Positions 44,254 through 53,946 are shown, counted from the first letter of the stretch. The stretch: DNA of 64,000 nucleotides from Bacteroidota bacterium (GCA_024280295.1 JAJRQK010000018.1:1-64000); one strand, 5' to 3'. Numbers and translations are program-made. Notes: generated by a model not told the origin, from the sequence alone.

Positions 44254-45489
44254 TTACAGAAGCATCGCCACGGGGTTTTCCATGTACGTTTTAAACGTAT
44301 TTAAGAAAGCTGCTCCAGTTGCACCATCTACCACTCTATGATCACAAGATAAAGTTACTTTCATAACATTCCCTGGAACCACCTTTCCATTTTTCACAAT
44401 GGGGACTTGTCTGATCCCTCCAACAGCTAATATACAACTATCGGGAGGATTAACAATTGCCGTAAACTCCTCAATTCCAAACATTCCTAGATTCGAAATT
44501 GTAAATGTATTCCCTTCCCATTCAGAAGGTTGAAGTTTCTTGTTTTTGGCTTTTTCAGCAAGAACTCTAACTTCTGCTCCGATTTCGTCCATTGCTTTAC
44601 CATCAGTAAATCGAACAACTGGAACAAGTAAACCATCGTCAACTGCAACAGCAATTCCAATATGGATGTGTTTATTTCTTCGAATAACATCACCCATCCA
44701 AGAACTGTTAACATTTGGATGTTCTCTCAACGCTAACGCTGAGGCTTTAACAACCATATCGTTATAGGAAATTTTTGCTTCGCCCAGTTCTTTAAGAGAA
44801 TTTCGCATGTCAATTGCTCGATCCATGTTCATTTCAATTGTTAAATAGAAATGAGGAGCTGTAAATTTACTTTCAGCTAATCGCTTTGCAATTACTTTTC
44901 TCATTTGAGAAATCGGCTCTTCTGTAAACTGTTCAGTTCCAACATGCGCACGTTTCCCTCCACCAAGAGCAGGTATGTAAGGCACATAATGTTCAATATC
45001 ACGTTTTGTTATTCTGCCAGCCTCGCCTGTTCCAATTACATTTGCAAGATCAATTCCTTTGTCGTTGGCCATTTTCTTTGCCAAAGGAGAAGCAAATACG
45101 CGACCATTACTATCTGCTATATGAGTAGCTGGTGTTACAACTTCTACTTTCTTAACCTTTACAGCTTCTAAAGGTGGTGTTGGTATTACGACTTCCTTTT
45201 GAGTTTCTTCTTTAGGTTTTGCCTCCTCAATTAGTTTAGTCACGTCTTCCCCTTTCTCACCAATAATTGCAAGTAAAGCATTTACAGGGGCTGCTCCACC
45301 TTTTTCAACGCCAATATGCAGTAGAACTCCGTCATAGAATGATTCGAATTCCATTGTTGCTTTATCCGTTTCAATTTCGGCCAATAATTCACCGTTAGAA
45401 ACTTCATCACCCACTTTTTTATTCCAGTCCGCGACAACTCCTTCTGTCATCGTGTCACTTAATTTGGGCATTAATATAACTTCAGCCAT
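44254..45489 (-). CDS. pdhC: Pyruvate dehydrogenase E2 (dihydrolipoamide acetyltransferase)
   Basis: A 411-residue enzyme of the pyruvate dehydrogenase complex that transfers the acetyl group to CoA. It has one lipoyl domain (1-80, with the lipoyl Lys in EIETDKATMEFES), a flexible linker, a peripheral-subunit-binding domain (VFASPLAKKMANDKGIDLANVIGTGEAGRI, about 135-165) and a catalytic domain with the SCDHRVVDGATGAAFL active site (His-Asp). It is 25 bases downstream of the E1-alpha gene. No E1-beta gene lies between or beside them in the window, so pdhB must be elsewhere, as is usual in Flavobacteriia. Confidence 0.93.
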   Translation of the reverse strand: MAEVILMPKLSDTMTEGVVADWNKKVGDEVSNGELLAEIETDKATMEFESFYDGVLLHIGVEKGGAAPVNALLAIIGEKGEDVTKLIEEAKPKEETQKEVVIPTPPLEAVKVKKVEVVTPATHIADSNGRVFASPLAKKMANDKGIDLANVIGTGEAGRITKRDIEHYVPYIPALGGGKRAHVGTEQFTEEPISQMRKVIAKRLAESKFTAPHFYLTIEMNMDRAIDMRNSLKELGEAKISYNDMVVKASALALREHPNVNSSWMGDVIRRNKHIHIGIAVAVDDGLLVPVVRFTDGKAMDEIGAEVRVLAEKAKNKKLQPSEWEGNTFTISNLGMFGIEEFTAIVNPPDSCILAVGGIRQVPIVKNGKVVPGNVMKVTLSCDHRVVDGATGAAFLNTFKTYMENPVAMLL

Positions 45490-45514
45490 TTCCTTGCTAA
45501 TTTCTTAATTCTGA

Positions 45515-46564
45515 TTATTCAACTATAAATGGGTAATTCGGTTCAGCATAGACATCATCATAGAGATCCTTTGCTTCTGGGTAGGGCGAATCTTCGGCAA
45601 ATTTAACTGATTCTGCAACTTCATTCTTAACCCACTCTCCAATTTCATCAATCTTTTTAGCTGTCAGCCAATTGTTCTTTTCAATCACAGATTTACAGTG
45701 TTCGATTGGATCTTGACTCATCCATTCAGCAACCTCTGCTTTGGTTCTATATTTTTGTGGATCAGACATTGAATGTCCTTTGTAACGATACGTTCTTATA
45801 TCCAATAATGTTGGTCCATCACCTCTTCTTCCTCGGTCTGCTGCCTCTTCAATTGCTTCATGCACCGATTCAGGAGACATTCCATTGACAATTCGCGATG
45901 GCATTTCGTATGAAAGTCCGATTTTAGATAAATCCGTTACGTTAGTTGTTCGTTCAACAGATGTCCCCATCGCGTAGTTGTTATTCTCAATAATAAAAAT
46001 AACTGGTAACTTCCAGATCATCGCCATATTAAAAGTCTCATGCAAAGCACCTTGGCGAACAGCTCCATCTCCCATAGAAACACAGGCAATATTCTTTGTT
46101 CCTTTGTATTGTTCAGCAAATGCAACTCCTGCACCCATTGCAATTTGAGCTCCAACAATACCATGACCTCCAAGAAATCCAACTTCTTTGTCAAAAAAGT
46201 GCATTGATCCACCTTTTCCTTTAGACACTCCTGTAGTTCGTCCGTAAAGTTCAGCCATTAATCTTCTTGGATCAGTTCCAAGTGCAAGAGGGTGACCATG
46301 TGAACGATAAGCTGTCATGTGTTTATCACCTTTAATGCAAGCACTTGCTGTACCGGCAACAATTGCTTCTTGTCCAATATATAAATGGCAGAAGCCACCA
46401 AATTTTTGTTGAATATAAAGTTGTCCCGCCTTTTCTTCGAACTTACGAATAAGCAACATGTCTGTATACCACTTGATATATGTCTTCTTCGAGAACTTAG
46501 GCTTTAAAGCCAATTTAGATTTCTTAGTTGCTTTTGCAGGTTGTTTTTGCGCCTTCACCGCCAT
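45515..46564 (-). CDS. pdhA: Pyruvate dehydrogenase E1 alpha subunit
   Basis: A 349-residue thiamine diphosphate enzyme subunit that decarboxylates pyruvate and reductively acetylates the E2 lipoyl group. The TPP motif GDGAVRQGALHETFNMAMIW...NNNYAM and the phosphorylation-loop region RTYRYKGHSMSDPQKYRTKAE are present, as is YIGQEAIVAG. The ATG at 46562-46564 is used; an in-frame TTG two codons earlier adds nothing. The first 25 residues are Lys/Ala/Gln-rich, a common extension in Bacteroidota. It is the first gene of the pdhA-pdhC operon. Confidence 0.93.
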   Translation of the reverse strand: MAVKAQKQPAKATKKSKLALKPKFSKKTYIKWYTDMLLIRKFEEKAGQLYIQQKFGGFCHLYIGQEAIVAGTASACIKGDKHMTAYRSHGHPLALGTDPRRLMAELYGRTTGVSKGKGGSMHFFDKEVGFLGGHGIVGAQIAMGAGVAFAEQYKGTKNIACVSMGDGAVRQGALHETFNMAMIWKLPVIFIIENNNYAMGTSVERTTNVTDLSKIGLSYEMPSRIVNGMSPESVHEAIEEAADRGRRGDGPTLLDIRTYRYKGHSMSDPQKYRTKAEVAEWMSQDPIEHCKSVIEKNNWLTAKKIDEIGEWVKNEVAESVKFAEDSPYPEAKDLYDDVYAEPNYPFIVE

Positions 46565-46767
46565 TTTCAATCTTCGTTAAGTAATAATGAGCAAATATAA
46601 TAAATAATGAATTCCATTCTACGTCGCGAACTTGCTGAAAATTGAATTTACTGGCATTCTCATTTATCATCAGTTAACTTAGGTGAATAGCCAAAATGAT
46701 TCTATATTATGATTAGCTAGGAGTTAGTTAACCCTAAACCAAATGCTAAGAGTTTTCATCCTTTAAT

Positions 46768-47244
46768 TTAGTCAGTCACCCCAAATGCCAATGGTAATAA
46801 ATCTTGCGCTGAGTCAAATACAATACATACTCCATTCTGACTCACCAAAATAATTCGATACTTAAGCTCTTGACGAACCTCAGTTTCGAGCATTACTTGG
46901 CGACAAGCACCACAAGGGGAAAGAATTTTTTCAATAGGAAGTAAATCTCCTTTCGCAACAACACACAATGTCTGAACCTTTTCATTTGGTAAATTAGCTC
47001 CAGCATAAAACAACGCTACACGTTCTGCACACAATCCTGATGGGTAAGCAATGTTTTCTTGATTACTACCTGAAATAATTTCATTATTAGTCATCCGAAG
47101 TGATGCACCAACGTGAAACTTACTATACGGTGCGTATGCTGATTTACATACTTCATACGCCATATTTATTAGATCTTGATCCTCTGGTGAGAGTTCATCC
47201 CAATTATCATAGCGTTGATACTTAACTTTTAATTCGTGTCTCAT
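46768..47244 (-). CDS. cdd: Cytidine deaminase
   Basis: A 158-residue zinc enzyme that deaminates cytidine and deoxycytidine to uridine in pyrimidine salvage. The zinc ligands and catalytic Glu are in SGLCAERVALF (CAE) and LSPCGACRQVMLE (PCxxC), with SKFHVGASLRM and QENIAYPSG for substrate binding. It is a homotetramer-type length. It follows the papain-like protease gene by 5 bases on the same strand. Confidence 0.93.
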   Translation of the reverse strand: MRHELKVKYQRYDNWDELSPEDQDLINMAYEVCKSAYAPYSKFHVGASLRMTNNEIISGSNQENIAYPSGLCAERVALFYAGANLPNEKVQTLCVVAKGDLLPIEKILSPCGACRQVMLETEVRQELKYRIILVSQNGVCIVFDSAQDLLPLAFGVTD

Positions 47245-47249
47245 ATAGT

Positions 47250-48827
47250 CTATTTATTCACTCCAATAACAAACGCAATATACTTACCATTACTGGTGGA
47301 CGCTTCAAAATTAATAATCTTACTTCCAGAAAAACGAACGTTCTCATCATATTTCCTTCCAAGAGCATTTCGAAGCTTCTCTTCATAGGTCTTTCCAGCA
47401 GCTGCATCAATTTTTTTATTCATCACATTGTAATCAATAGGAGTTGTGGCAATAACCACAGCAATTTTATCCTTTACACCTAAATCATCAGATTGCATTG
47501 AATAATCTCTAGGAAAAAGTCTCGTACCTGTAATCCCACAATAAGGTGAATGTTTCTTTGTATGTGGAAACAAAACGTAACTCGACCCATCTGTTTCTTC
47601 TCCAAAAACATAAGTATAGCACTCGACATTATTAGTGAACTCAACTTTAAATTTATCGCTGCGAGAAAGTTTCTTTATCGTTTCGAAGTACATCCCGTCC
47701 TGTTGATTCAATCCTATCGTTTTGTTGCCAGAGTTAATTTCCAACCCAAAACTTCCCTTGATTTTTGAAACTTTCTTATCATCAGCATTACCCATTGGAT
47801 ATAATCCATACGACTCTACATTAAATTCTTTAAAATCAGAATATCGGATCCAGAAAAATCCATTGTCTCCCCAATTTTCACCCCAGCTATTCATTATTTC
47901 AAATGAACCGCCACCTTTGTAATCATCATAACCTATGATGCACATTGCATGACCTCCAAAATTTTGTTGATCATAATCTGACGGTTTAGGTTTCCATAAG
48001 TCTTTTCCAGACATATCAGTCATAAATGACCCTCCCACCATCATCCCAATAATCACTGGTGATCCTTGTGCAAGGTTCTGTTTGATTGACAGCATTTCCT
48101 CCGTTAGACTTTGTCCATTCTCCGTTAATCTCTGAAATCCCTTAATTTTATATCGATCAGCTTTAACTTTTAATGATGAAGAGGGTTTTCGTGAACAATT
48201 TGAAGGATCATATTTGAAATCCGCATATTGGACAGCTCCTTGATTCATCATATTCTCCATTGCCAATTTAATATAGCTCCCTTGGCAAGTTGAGTGATCT
48301 GTACTTATTTGGTTGTACATGAACGAAGGGCTAAACCGAACACTGTTTGGGCTTTTACCTGTTCTTCGAGATTCTAAAATAGTTCTTGCAGCATACGCAC
48401 TTGCCCATGCAACACATGATCCTTGTTGTCCTTGACTTAAAACCTTTGGAGCATATTTCCGCAAAGACACTTGATTAGGAAGCGGATTTTTAACGTTATC
48501 AGCTAATGGCTCATAAATTTCTGTTGCTTCATATTTCGCTTTGTCAAAATTTCCGCCAGTAAAATAACTAGAAATCCCACCATCTTGAGACAACAGATTA
48601 CCTCCACGGCCAAATATGAAATACACAATCACACCAACAACGACAAGTCCAATTAGTAACTTAGGACGTTTCATCAGCATAGGCAGTACAGAGCCAACAA
48701 TACCACCAATACCTCCTCCTAAACCAGATAAACCAGAAGACTTTGATGAACTGGAGGACTTTGACCTTTTGCTCATTTTTTGCTTTTTATTTCCTTGAGG
48801 GTCATCCTCGACCATTCTAATTGGCAT
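47250..48827 (-). CDS. Membrane-anchored papain-like (C1) cysteine protease with DUF4384-like domain
   Basis: A 525-residue protein. The first 70 residues are Ser/Lys-rich and glycine-rich and run into a membrane helix (about 72-92, LLIGLVVVGVIVYFIFG). The C1 papain domain has the oxyanion Gln and catalytic Cys in VLSQGQQGSCVAWASAYAAR, the His in FGGHAMCIIGYDDY and the Asn in EIMNSWGENWGDNGFF. The C-terminal part (about 385-480; YVFGEETDGSSYVLFP) resembles DUF4384, a beta domain. It probably acts on the periplasmic or surface side; substrates are unknown. It is followed by cdd. Confidence 0.82.
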   Translation of the reverse strand: MPIRMVEDDPQGNKKQKMSKRSKSSSSSKSSGLSGLGGGIGGIVGSVLPMLMKRPKLLIGLVVVGVIVYFIFGRGGNLLSQDGGISSYFTGGNFDKAKYEATEIYEPLADNVKNPLPNQVSLRKYAPKVLSQGQQGSCVAWASAYAARTILESRRTGKSPNSVRFSPSFMYNQISTDHSTCQGSYIKLAMENMMNQGAVQYADFKYDPSNCSRKPSSSLKVKADRYKIKGFQRLTENGQSLTEEMLSIKQNLAQGSPVIIGMMVGGSFMTDMSGKDLWKPKPSDYDQQNFGGHAMCIIGYDDYKGGGSFEIMNSWGENWGDNGFFWIRYSDFKEFNVESYGLYPMGNADDKKVSKIKGSFGLEINSGNKTIGLNQQDGMYFETIKKLSRSDKFKVEFTNNVECYTYVFGEETDGSSYVLFPHTKKHSPYCGITGTRLFPRDYSMQSDDLGVKDKIAVVIATTPIDYNVMNKKIDAAAGKTYEEKLRNALGRKYDENVRFSGSKIINFEASTSNGKYIAFVIGVNK

Positions 48828-48893
48828 CTTTTTAAATTTTTAGTTAAGATAAATCATGCCAAAGGAATGAAATTTCGTTCGAATACACAATAA

Positions 48894-48925
48894 CTTGCTA
48901 GAGAGAGACAATCTGAGTATTTTTG
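48894..48925 (+). promoter_or_regulatory. Promoter of mtaB, -7 box 7 bases before the ATG
   Basis: CTTG (48894-48897), 20 bases, TATTTTTG (48918-48925), an exact TAnnTTTG. The ATG begins at 48933. A nearly leaderless mRNA is predicted. Confidence 0.65.
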
Positions 48926-48932
48926 TAATCCA

Positions 48933-50249
48933 ATGAATCAGTACAAGAAAATTACATTATATACACTCGGTTGCAAGCTAAATTATTCAGAAACATCAAC
49001 TATTGCAAGATCGTTTGAAGAAGCGGGTTACGCAAGAGTAGATTTCGACGATACTCCCGATGTATTTATAATCAACACTTGCTCTGTAACTGAAAATGCT
49101 GATAAGAAGTGTAAACAACTAGTCAGAAAAGCGCGAAAGGTAAATCCGAATACATTTATTGCCATTATTGGTTGTTATGCTCAGTTAAAACCCAGTGAAA
49201 TTGCAAAAATTGAAGGAGTTAATATAGTTCTAGGAGCGAATGAAAAATTCAATCTTCTTGAGCACCTAGAAAAAATTGATCGTACAGAAAAAACATTAGT
49301 CCTCAATTCAAACATTAAGCAAACAAAAGAATTCATTCCAGGATTTTCCCTTGGAGATAGGACACGGTCATTTCTCAAAATTCAAGATGGTTGTGATTAC
49401 TTTTGTACCTTTTGTACAATTCCATTAGCTCGTGGAAAAAGCAGAAATGCTGACATCGCTTCTACTGTTTTAGAAGCTGAAAAAATTGCAGCAACTGATG
49501 TCAAAGAAGTTGTACTAACTGGTGTTAATATTGGCGACTATGGACAAGGTAGTGATGAAAATTTCTATGAACTTGTAAAAGCACTGGATGAAGTAAAAGG
49601 CATCGATCGATATAGAATATCATCCATAGAGCCTAATTTACTTTCAAATGAGATCATCGAATTCACATTGAATAAATCAAAACGATTCGTTCCTCATTTC
49701 CATATCCCCCTCCAAACAGGAAACGATCGCCTTTTAAAAATAATGCGAAGAAAGTATGAACGCTCATTATATGCTGATCGCGTGGCAACAATTAAGAAAT
49801 TCAATCCTACTACTTGCATAGGAGTAGATGTAATTGTTGGATTTCCAGGGGAAACTGATCAAGACTTTCTTGATACGGTTAACTTTATCAAGGGCTTAGA
49901 TATCTCTTACTTACATGTTTTTACTTATTCCGAACGTGCAAACACAACTGCAATAAAGCTAGGCGATGCTGTACCAATGAATGTACGAAAAGAACGAAGT
50001 AAGCAGCTTCACATCCTCTCAGATAAGAAAAAGAGAGCATTTTACGAATCAAACCTTGGGAAAACAGGAACTGTATTATTTGAGTCTGACAATTCGAATG
50101 GATGGATGAGCGGGTTTACTGAAAACTACATTAAAGTAAAGTTCCCCTTCGATGACAAATTATGCAATACCTTTCAGTATGTTTATATGAATACGATTGA
50201 TTCTGATGGACTGATGTTGTGTGATATTATTGTTCCAGTTACAACTTAG
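48933..50249 (+). CDS. mtaB: tRNA (N6-L-threonylcarbamoyladenosine(37)-C2)-methylthiotransferase MtaB
   Basis: A 438-residue radical-SAM methylthiotransferase that converts t6A37 to ms2t6A37 in tRNAs reading ANN codons. It has the N-terminal UPF0004 domain (TLGCKLNYSETSTIARSFEEAGY, NTCSVTENADKKCKQLVRKA, ...GCYAQLKP: three cluster Cys), the radical-SAM motif IQDGCDYFCTFCTIPLARG (CxxxCxxC) and a C-terminal TRAM domain. The TLGCKLNYSET opening distinguishes MtaB from MiaB and RimO. It converges with mnmD and overlaps it by 11 bases. Confidence 0.93.
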   Translation: MNQYKKITLYTLGCKLNYSETSTIARSFEEAGYARVDFDDTPDVFIINTCSVTENADKKCKQLVRKARKVNPNTFIAIIGCYAQLKPSEIAKIEGVNIVLGANEKFNLLEHLEKIDRTEKTLVLNSNIKQTKEFIPGFSLGDRTRSFLKIQDGCDYFCTFCTIPLARGKSRNADIASTVLEAEKIAATDVKEVVLTGVNIGDYGQGSDENFYELVKALDEVKGIDRYRISSIEPNLLSNEIIEFTLNKSKRFVPHFHIPLQTGNDRLLKIMRRKYERSLYADRVATIKKFNPTTCIGVDVIVGFPGETDQDFLDTVNFIKGLDISYLHVFTYSERANTTAIKLGDAVPMNVRKERSKQLHILSDKKKRAFYESNLGKTGTVLFESDNSNGWMSGFTENYIKVKFPFDDKLCNTFQYVYMNTIDSDGLMLCDIIVPVTT

Positions 50250-50901
50250 TCGCCACTGTCATTTCTCTTTTTCCTGGCGGCCCGGGAAGTGCCTCTACTT
50301 TCATTCCTAATGATTTCAAATCGCGTTTAAACTGTCCCATTGCGCAGTATGTCGTCAATAGACCACCTGTTTTCAGCCCTTCAACCATTTTTGATAGAAC
50401 TTCAATTTCCCACATAGAAGATTGCGCTCTTGGTCCAAAAGCATCAAAGTAAATGATATCGAAATAATCAGCGGGCATCGAATAGTCTTCAATCTTCATA
50501 TTAATCTTACATAACGTAAAATCATTCGCTACATTGAAGAGTTCATTCCATGCACTATTAATCATGGAGTTATAAAGTTCAGAGTGCTTCCCTCCTATTT
50601 CTGCTAAGTAATTCAATTGAGAAATCAACTCCATTTCGACTGGATAGGCATCAATTCCGTGATATTCAATCGCCCCTTTTGAATGAATCGCAGTCAATAA
50701 GGCATTTAATCCCGTTCCAAAACCCATTTCAAAAATGCGGGTAATTCTCTTTGAATTCGCTTGAACTGGAACTAATCCATTCTTAATAAAAACATACTCA
50801 GCTTCTTGAATTCCTCCATGTGTAGAATGATACGTTTCATCCATTTCTGGAATAAAAATCGTTGTTGAGCCATCATCAGTAATAAGAATCTCACGTTTCA
50901 C
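50239..50901 (-). CDS. mnmD: tRNA 5-methylaminomethyl-2-thiouridine methyltransferase MnmD
   Basis: A 220-residue stand-alone homologue of the methyltransferase half of MnmC, called MnmD. It finishes mnm5s2U34 in tRNA wobble positions. The SAM loop is FEMGFGTGLNALLTA near residue 64, the acidic adenosine contact is HGIDAYP, and IYFDAFGPRAQSSMWE is characteristic of the family. Bacteroidota use this form without the FAD oxidase half. Its stop region overlaps that of mtaB by 11 bases. Confidence 0.88.
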   Translation of the reverse strand: MKREILITDDGSTTIFIPEMDETYHSTHGGIQEAEYVFIKNGLVPVQANSKRITRIFEMGFGTGLNALLTAIHSKGAIEYHGIDAYPVEMELISQLNYLAEIGGKHSELYNSMINSAWNELFNVANDFTLCKINMKIEDYSMPADYFDIIYFDAFGPRAQSSMWEIEVLSKMVEGLKTGGLLTTYCAMGQFKRDLKSLGMKVEALPGPPGKREMTVATKL

Positions 50902-50995
50902 AGGTTAAAAGTATCAACAATTGTGGATAACCCCTATTAACATCGTCTTGATAAATAAAGATTGATGAATAGTTCATACGTCACAAAACCATACG

Positions 50996-51003
50996 TATCT
51001 TTG
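50996..51003 (+). promoter_or_regulatory. -7 promoter box of dnaB, 4 bases before the ATG
   Basis: TATCTTTG, an exact TAnnTTTG, ends 4 bases before the ATG at 51008. The -33 position holds GTTC, not TTTG. Leaderless transcription is predicted. Confidence 0.5.
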
Positions 51004-51007
51004 CTAC

Positions 51008-52570
51008 ATGGAGAACAAACCCGATCGATCTAGAAAGCCTGCAACTCGCGTAAATCGTGCTCAAAATATCTCAGCGGAGATGGGAGGACGAATTCCACCG
51101 CAAGCTGTCGATTTGGAAAAAGCAGTGTTAGGCGCGATGATGCTCGAAAAAAATGCAGTTACTGAAACGATCGACATTCTTTCTCAAGAAAGTTTTTATG
51201 ATCCTAAGCATCAGTACATTTTTGCTGTGATTAAAGACTTATTTGGAACATCAAAGCCGATAGATATTCTTACCGTCACGGATAAACTCCAAAAAAACGG
51301 TGAATTAGAAGCTGCTGGTGGTGCCGCTTACATTTCTCAACTAACAAGTCGAGTTGCCTCTACTGCACACGTTGAATATCATGCAAGAATCATCTCTGAA
51401 AAACACATTAAACGCGAGTTAATTCGTATGTGCGGAGAAGTGATGAAAGAAGCATTTGACGATACTAATGATGTTTTTGATGTTCTTAATAAAGCAGAAG
51501 GTGACCTATTTAAGATTGCTGAAAACAACATGGGTAAGGCGGTTGATGTAATGCAAAATGTCATTCGAATTGCCATTGAAGAAATTGAAAAAGCAGCGCA
51601 AAACACAGATGGTATTTCAGGAGTTCCATCTGGATTCTTTGCTCTGGATCAAATTACTGCTGGGTGGCAACGTTCAGATATGATTGTGATTGCTGCTCGT
51701 CCTGCAATGGGGAAAACAGCATTTGTACTTTCCATGGCTAGAAATACAGCGGTAGATCATGGACAAGGAGTGGCAATATTCTCTTTGGAGATGTCTTCGG
51801 TTCAACTTGTAAAACGTCTTATTGCTTCTGAAACTAGATTGCCCGCTGAGAAACTTCGTAAAGGAGATCTTCGCGATGACGAGTTTCAACAATTACACAC
51901 CCGGATAAGCAAATTAGCAACAGCACCTATATATATTGACGATACTCCTGGAATCAGTATCTTCGATTTACGTGCAAAATGCCGAAGATTGAAAATGCAA
52001 TATGATATTCAAATGGTTATCATTGATTACCTTCAACTGATGACAGCGGGTGGTAAAGGTCAAGGAAATCGTGAGCAAGAAATATCATCAATCTCTCGAT
52101 CTATAAAAGAAATTGCAAAGGAACTCAATGTCCCAATGATTGCCCTATCTCAGTTGAGTCGATCTGTTGAACAACGTGGGGGGGACAAACGCCCAATTCT
52201 TTCCGATCTTCGTGAATCTGGAGCGATTGAGCAAGATGCTGATATCGTATCATTTATTTATCGCCCAGAATACTACGGCTTCTTGCAAGATGAAGAAGGA
52301 AATTCAAATGCTGGAGTTGGTGAGATAATTATAGCAAAACACAGAAATGGTGCACTTGGCAGTGTACGACTTAGATTTATCGGTCAATATGCACGCTTCG
52401 ATAATATGGAAACATTTGACGATACAGAAGCAGTTCAAAGTAATAAGGCCTTAATGTCGGCCAATACCGAGTTCGAGGATCAAGGAACAATGACGCTTCA
52501 GAGTAAGATGAATTCACTCGATGATGACCTCGATTTTGATCCATCTACAGACGGAGAGCCACCATTTTAA
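51008..52570 (+). CDS. dnaB: Replicative DNA helicase DnaB
   Basis: A 520-residue hexameric helicase that unwinds DNA at the fork. The N-terminal DnaB domain (PPQAVDLEKAVLGAMMLEKNA) contacts primase. The RecA-like domain has Walker A AARPAMGKTAFV near residue 237, Walker B VIIDYLQLM near 340 and the arginine-finger region LSDLRESGAIEQDADIVSFIYR. There is no intein. The C-terminus is acidic (DDDLDFDPSTDGEPPF), which may serve protein contacts. A DciA-like loader candidate lies at 22.2 kb. Confidence 0.96.
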   Translation: MENKPDRSRKPATRVNRAQNISAEMGGRIPPQAVDLEKAVLGAMMLEKNAVTETIDILSQESFYDPKHQYIFAVIKDLFGTSKPIDILTVTDKLQKNGELEAAGGAAYISQLTSRVASTAHVEYHARIISEKHIKRELIRMCGEVMKEAFDDTNDVFDVLNKAEGDLFKIAENNMGKAVDVMQNVIRIAIEEIEKAAQNTDGISGVPSGFFALDQITAGWQRSDMIVIAARPAMGKTAFVLSMARNTAVDHGQGVAIFSLEMSSVQLVKRLIASETRLPAEKLRKGDLRDDEFQQLHTRISKLATAPIYIDDTPGISIFDLRAKCRRLKMQYDIQMVIIDYLQLMTAGGKGQGNREQEISSISRSIKEIAKELNVPMIALSQLSRSVEQRGGDKRPILSDLRESGAIEQDADIVSFIYRPEYYGFLQDEEGNSNAGVGEIIIAKHRNGALGSVRLRFIGQYARFDNMETFDDTEAVQSNKALMSANTEFEDQGTMTLQSKMNSLDDDLDFDPSTDGEPPF

Positions 52571-52648
52571 TCCAAATTGTGTTAATAGAATCTCTAGTAT
52601 GTCATCAATTTTCTATTTTTAGGTAAGATTGTTGTAGCTTTATTGACA

Positions 52649-53923
52649 ATGAAGAAATTTTTAATCCTTCTCGGAATCATTTTTATCTCGTTCAGTGGAA
52701 AATCCTCGCAGATACTCATTCCGATGGACGAATCCCAGGCAAATCATCTTAAAGCTTACGGGTTAACTTTCTATTTATTAGAAAATGAAATCGTAGTAGA
52801 TTGGCTATTGAATTATCGAGGAGGATCTTTTCTTACACCTCATTTAGCGGCAATTGAAGAAGAGTTATTATTACGCGGTGTTACTTATTCAATCTTGGCA
52901 GATGGTCAAGTTGCGAATATTAAACGTGAAATTGCGAGTCCAGAAGTGAACATGGAAATTGTACAATTAGAGAAAGCACCTAAGATTGCTGTTTATACTC
53001 CAAACGGAAAAATGCCATGGGACGATGCGGTGACACTCGTTTTAGAATATGCTGAAATACCCTACGATAAAATTTATGATTCTGCAGTTGTAATGGGATT
53101 GCTTCCAGAATATGATTGGTTGCACCTGCATCACGAAGATTTCACAGGGCAATATGGTAAATTCTATGCACGGTTTAGGGGTGAGGCATGGTATAAACAA
53201 CAAGTACATGATTTAGAAACCTCAGCAGCAGGCTTAGGTTTCAATAAAGTCTCAGAAATGAAACTAGCTGTATCCTCAAACATCAAAAATTTTGTGATGG
53301 GAGGAGGATTCTTGTTCACAATGTGTAGCGGAACAGATAGTTACGACATATCATTATCAGCGCACAACACAGATATTTGTGAAACCATGTTTGATGGAGA
53401 TCCTTCAGACCGAAACTGTCAAGATAAATTAGATTTTTCGCATACACTTGCCTTTAGAGACTTTCAATTGGTAAGAGACCCCCTTGAATATGAATATTCG
53501 GATATAGATGGTACAAGTTTAAGAAACAATCGAATACCAGAAGCTCAAGCAGCTAAGATTGATAAATTCACACTGTTCGACTTCTCTGCAAAATGGGATA
53601 TCGTTCCAACTATGTTAACCCAATGTCACACAGACATTATAGATGGTTTCATGGGGCAGACCACCGATTTTAAAAAGGATTTCATTAAGCCAAATGTACT
53701 CATACTTGGAGAAACGAAATCACTCGGTACAGCTAAATACATTCATGGAGAATTAGGACAAGGTACATGGACTTTTTATGGAGGTCATGACCCGGAAGAT
53801 TACCGACATATAGTTGGTGATCCACCAACAGATTTAAATCTACACCCTAATTCACCAGGATATCGTTTAATACTGAATAATATTCTTTTTCCTGCAGCAA
53901 AGAAAAAGAAGAGAAAAACATAA
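52649..53923 (+). CDS. Secreted protein of the family often mislabelled asparagine synthetase B
   Basis: A 424-residue exported protein (signal peptide about 1-21, SFSGKSS). The first ATG is used (52649); a TTG two codons earlier is less likely. The opening ILIPMDESQANHLKAYGLTFYLLE..VDWLLNYRGGSF and the blocks MPWDDAVTLVLEYAEIPYDKIYD, LHLHHEDFTGQYGKFYARFR and GGGFLFTMCSGTDSYDI mark a Bacteroidota family that databases often call asparagine synthetase B. It has neither the N-terminal Cys of that enzyme nor an ATP-pyrophosphatase P-loop; parts look like a class I glutamine amidotransferase-type fold. Its function is unknown. A lipoprotein gene follows 23 bases later. Confidence 0.7.
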   Translation: MKKFLILLGIIFISFSGKSSQILIPMDESQANHLKAYGLTFYLLENEIVVDWLLNYRGGSFLTPHLAAIEEELLLRGVTYSILADGQVANIKREIASPEVNMEIVQLEKAPKIAVYTPNGKMPWDDAVTLVLEYAEIPYDKIYDSAVVMGLLPEYDWLHLHHEDFTGQYGKFYARFRGEAWYKQQVHDLETSAAGLGFNKVSEMKLAVSSNIKNFVMGGGFLFTMCSGTDSYDISLSAHNTDICETMFDGDPSDRNCQDKLDFSHTLAFRDFQLVRDPLEYEYSDIDGTSLRNNRIPEAQAAKIDKFTLFDFSAKWDIVPTMLTQCHTDIIDGFMGQTTDFKKDFIKPNVLILGETKSLGTAKYIHGELGQGTWTFYGGHDPEDYRHIVGDPPTDLNLHPNSPGYRLILNNILFPAAKKKKRKT

Positions 53924-53946
53924 ATTTACCATCAACACTGATTCAA

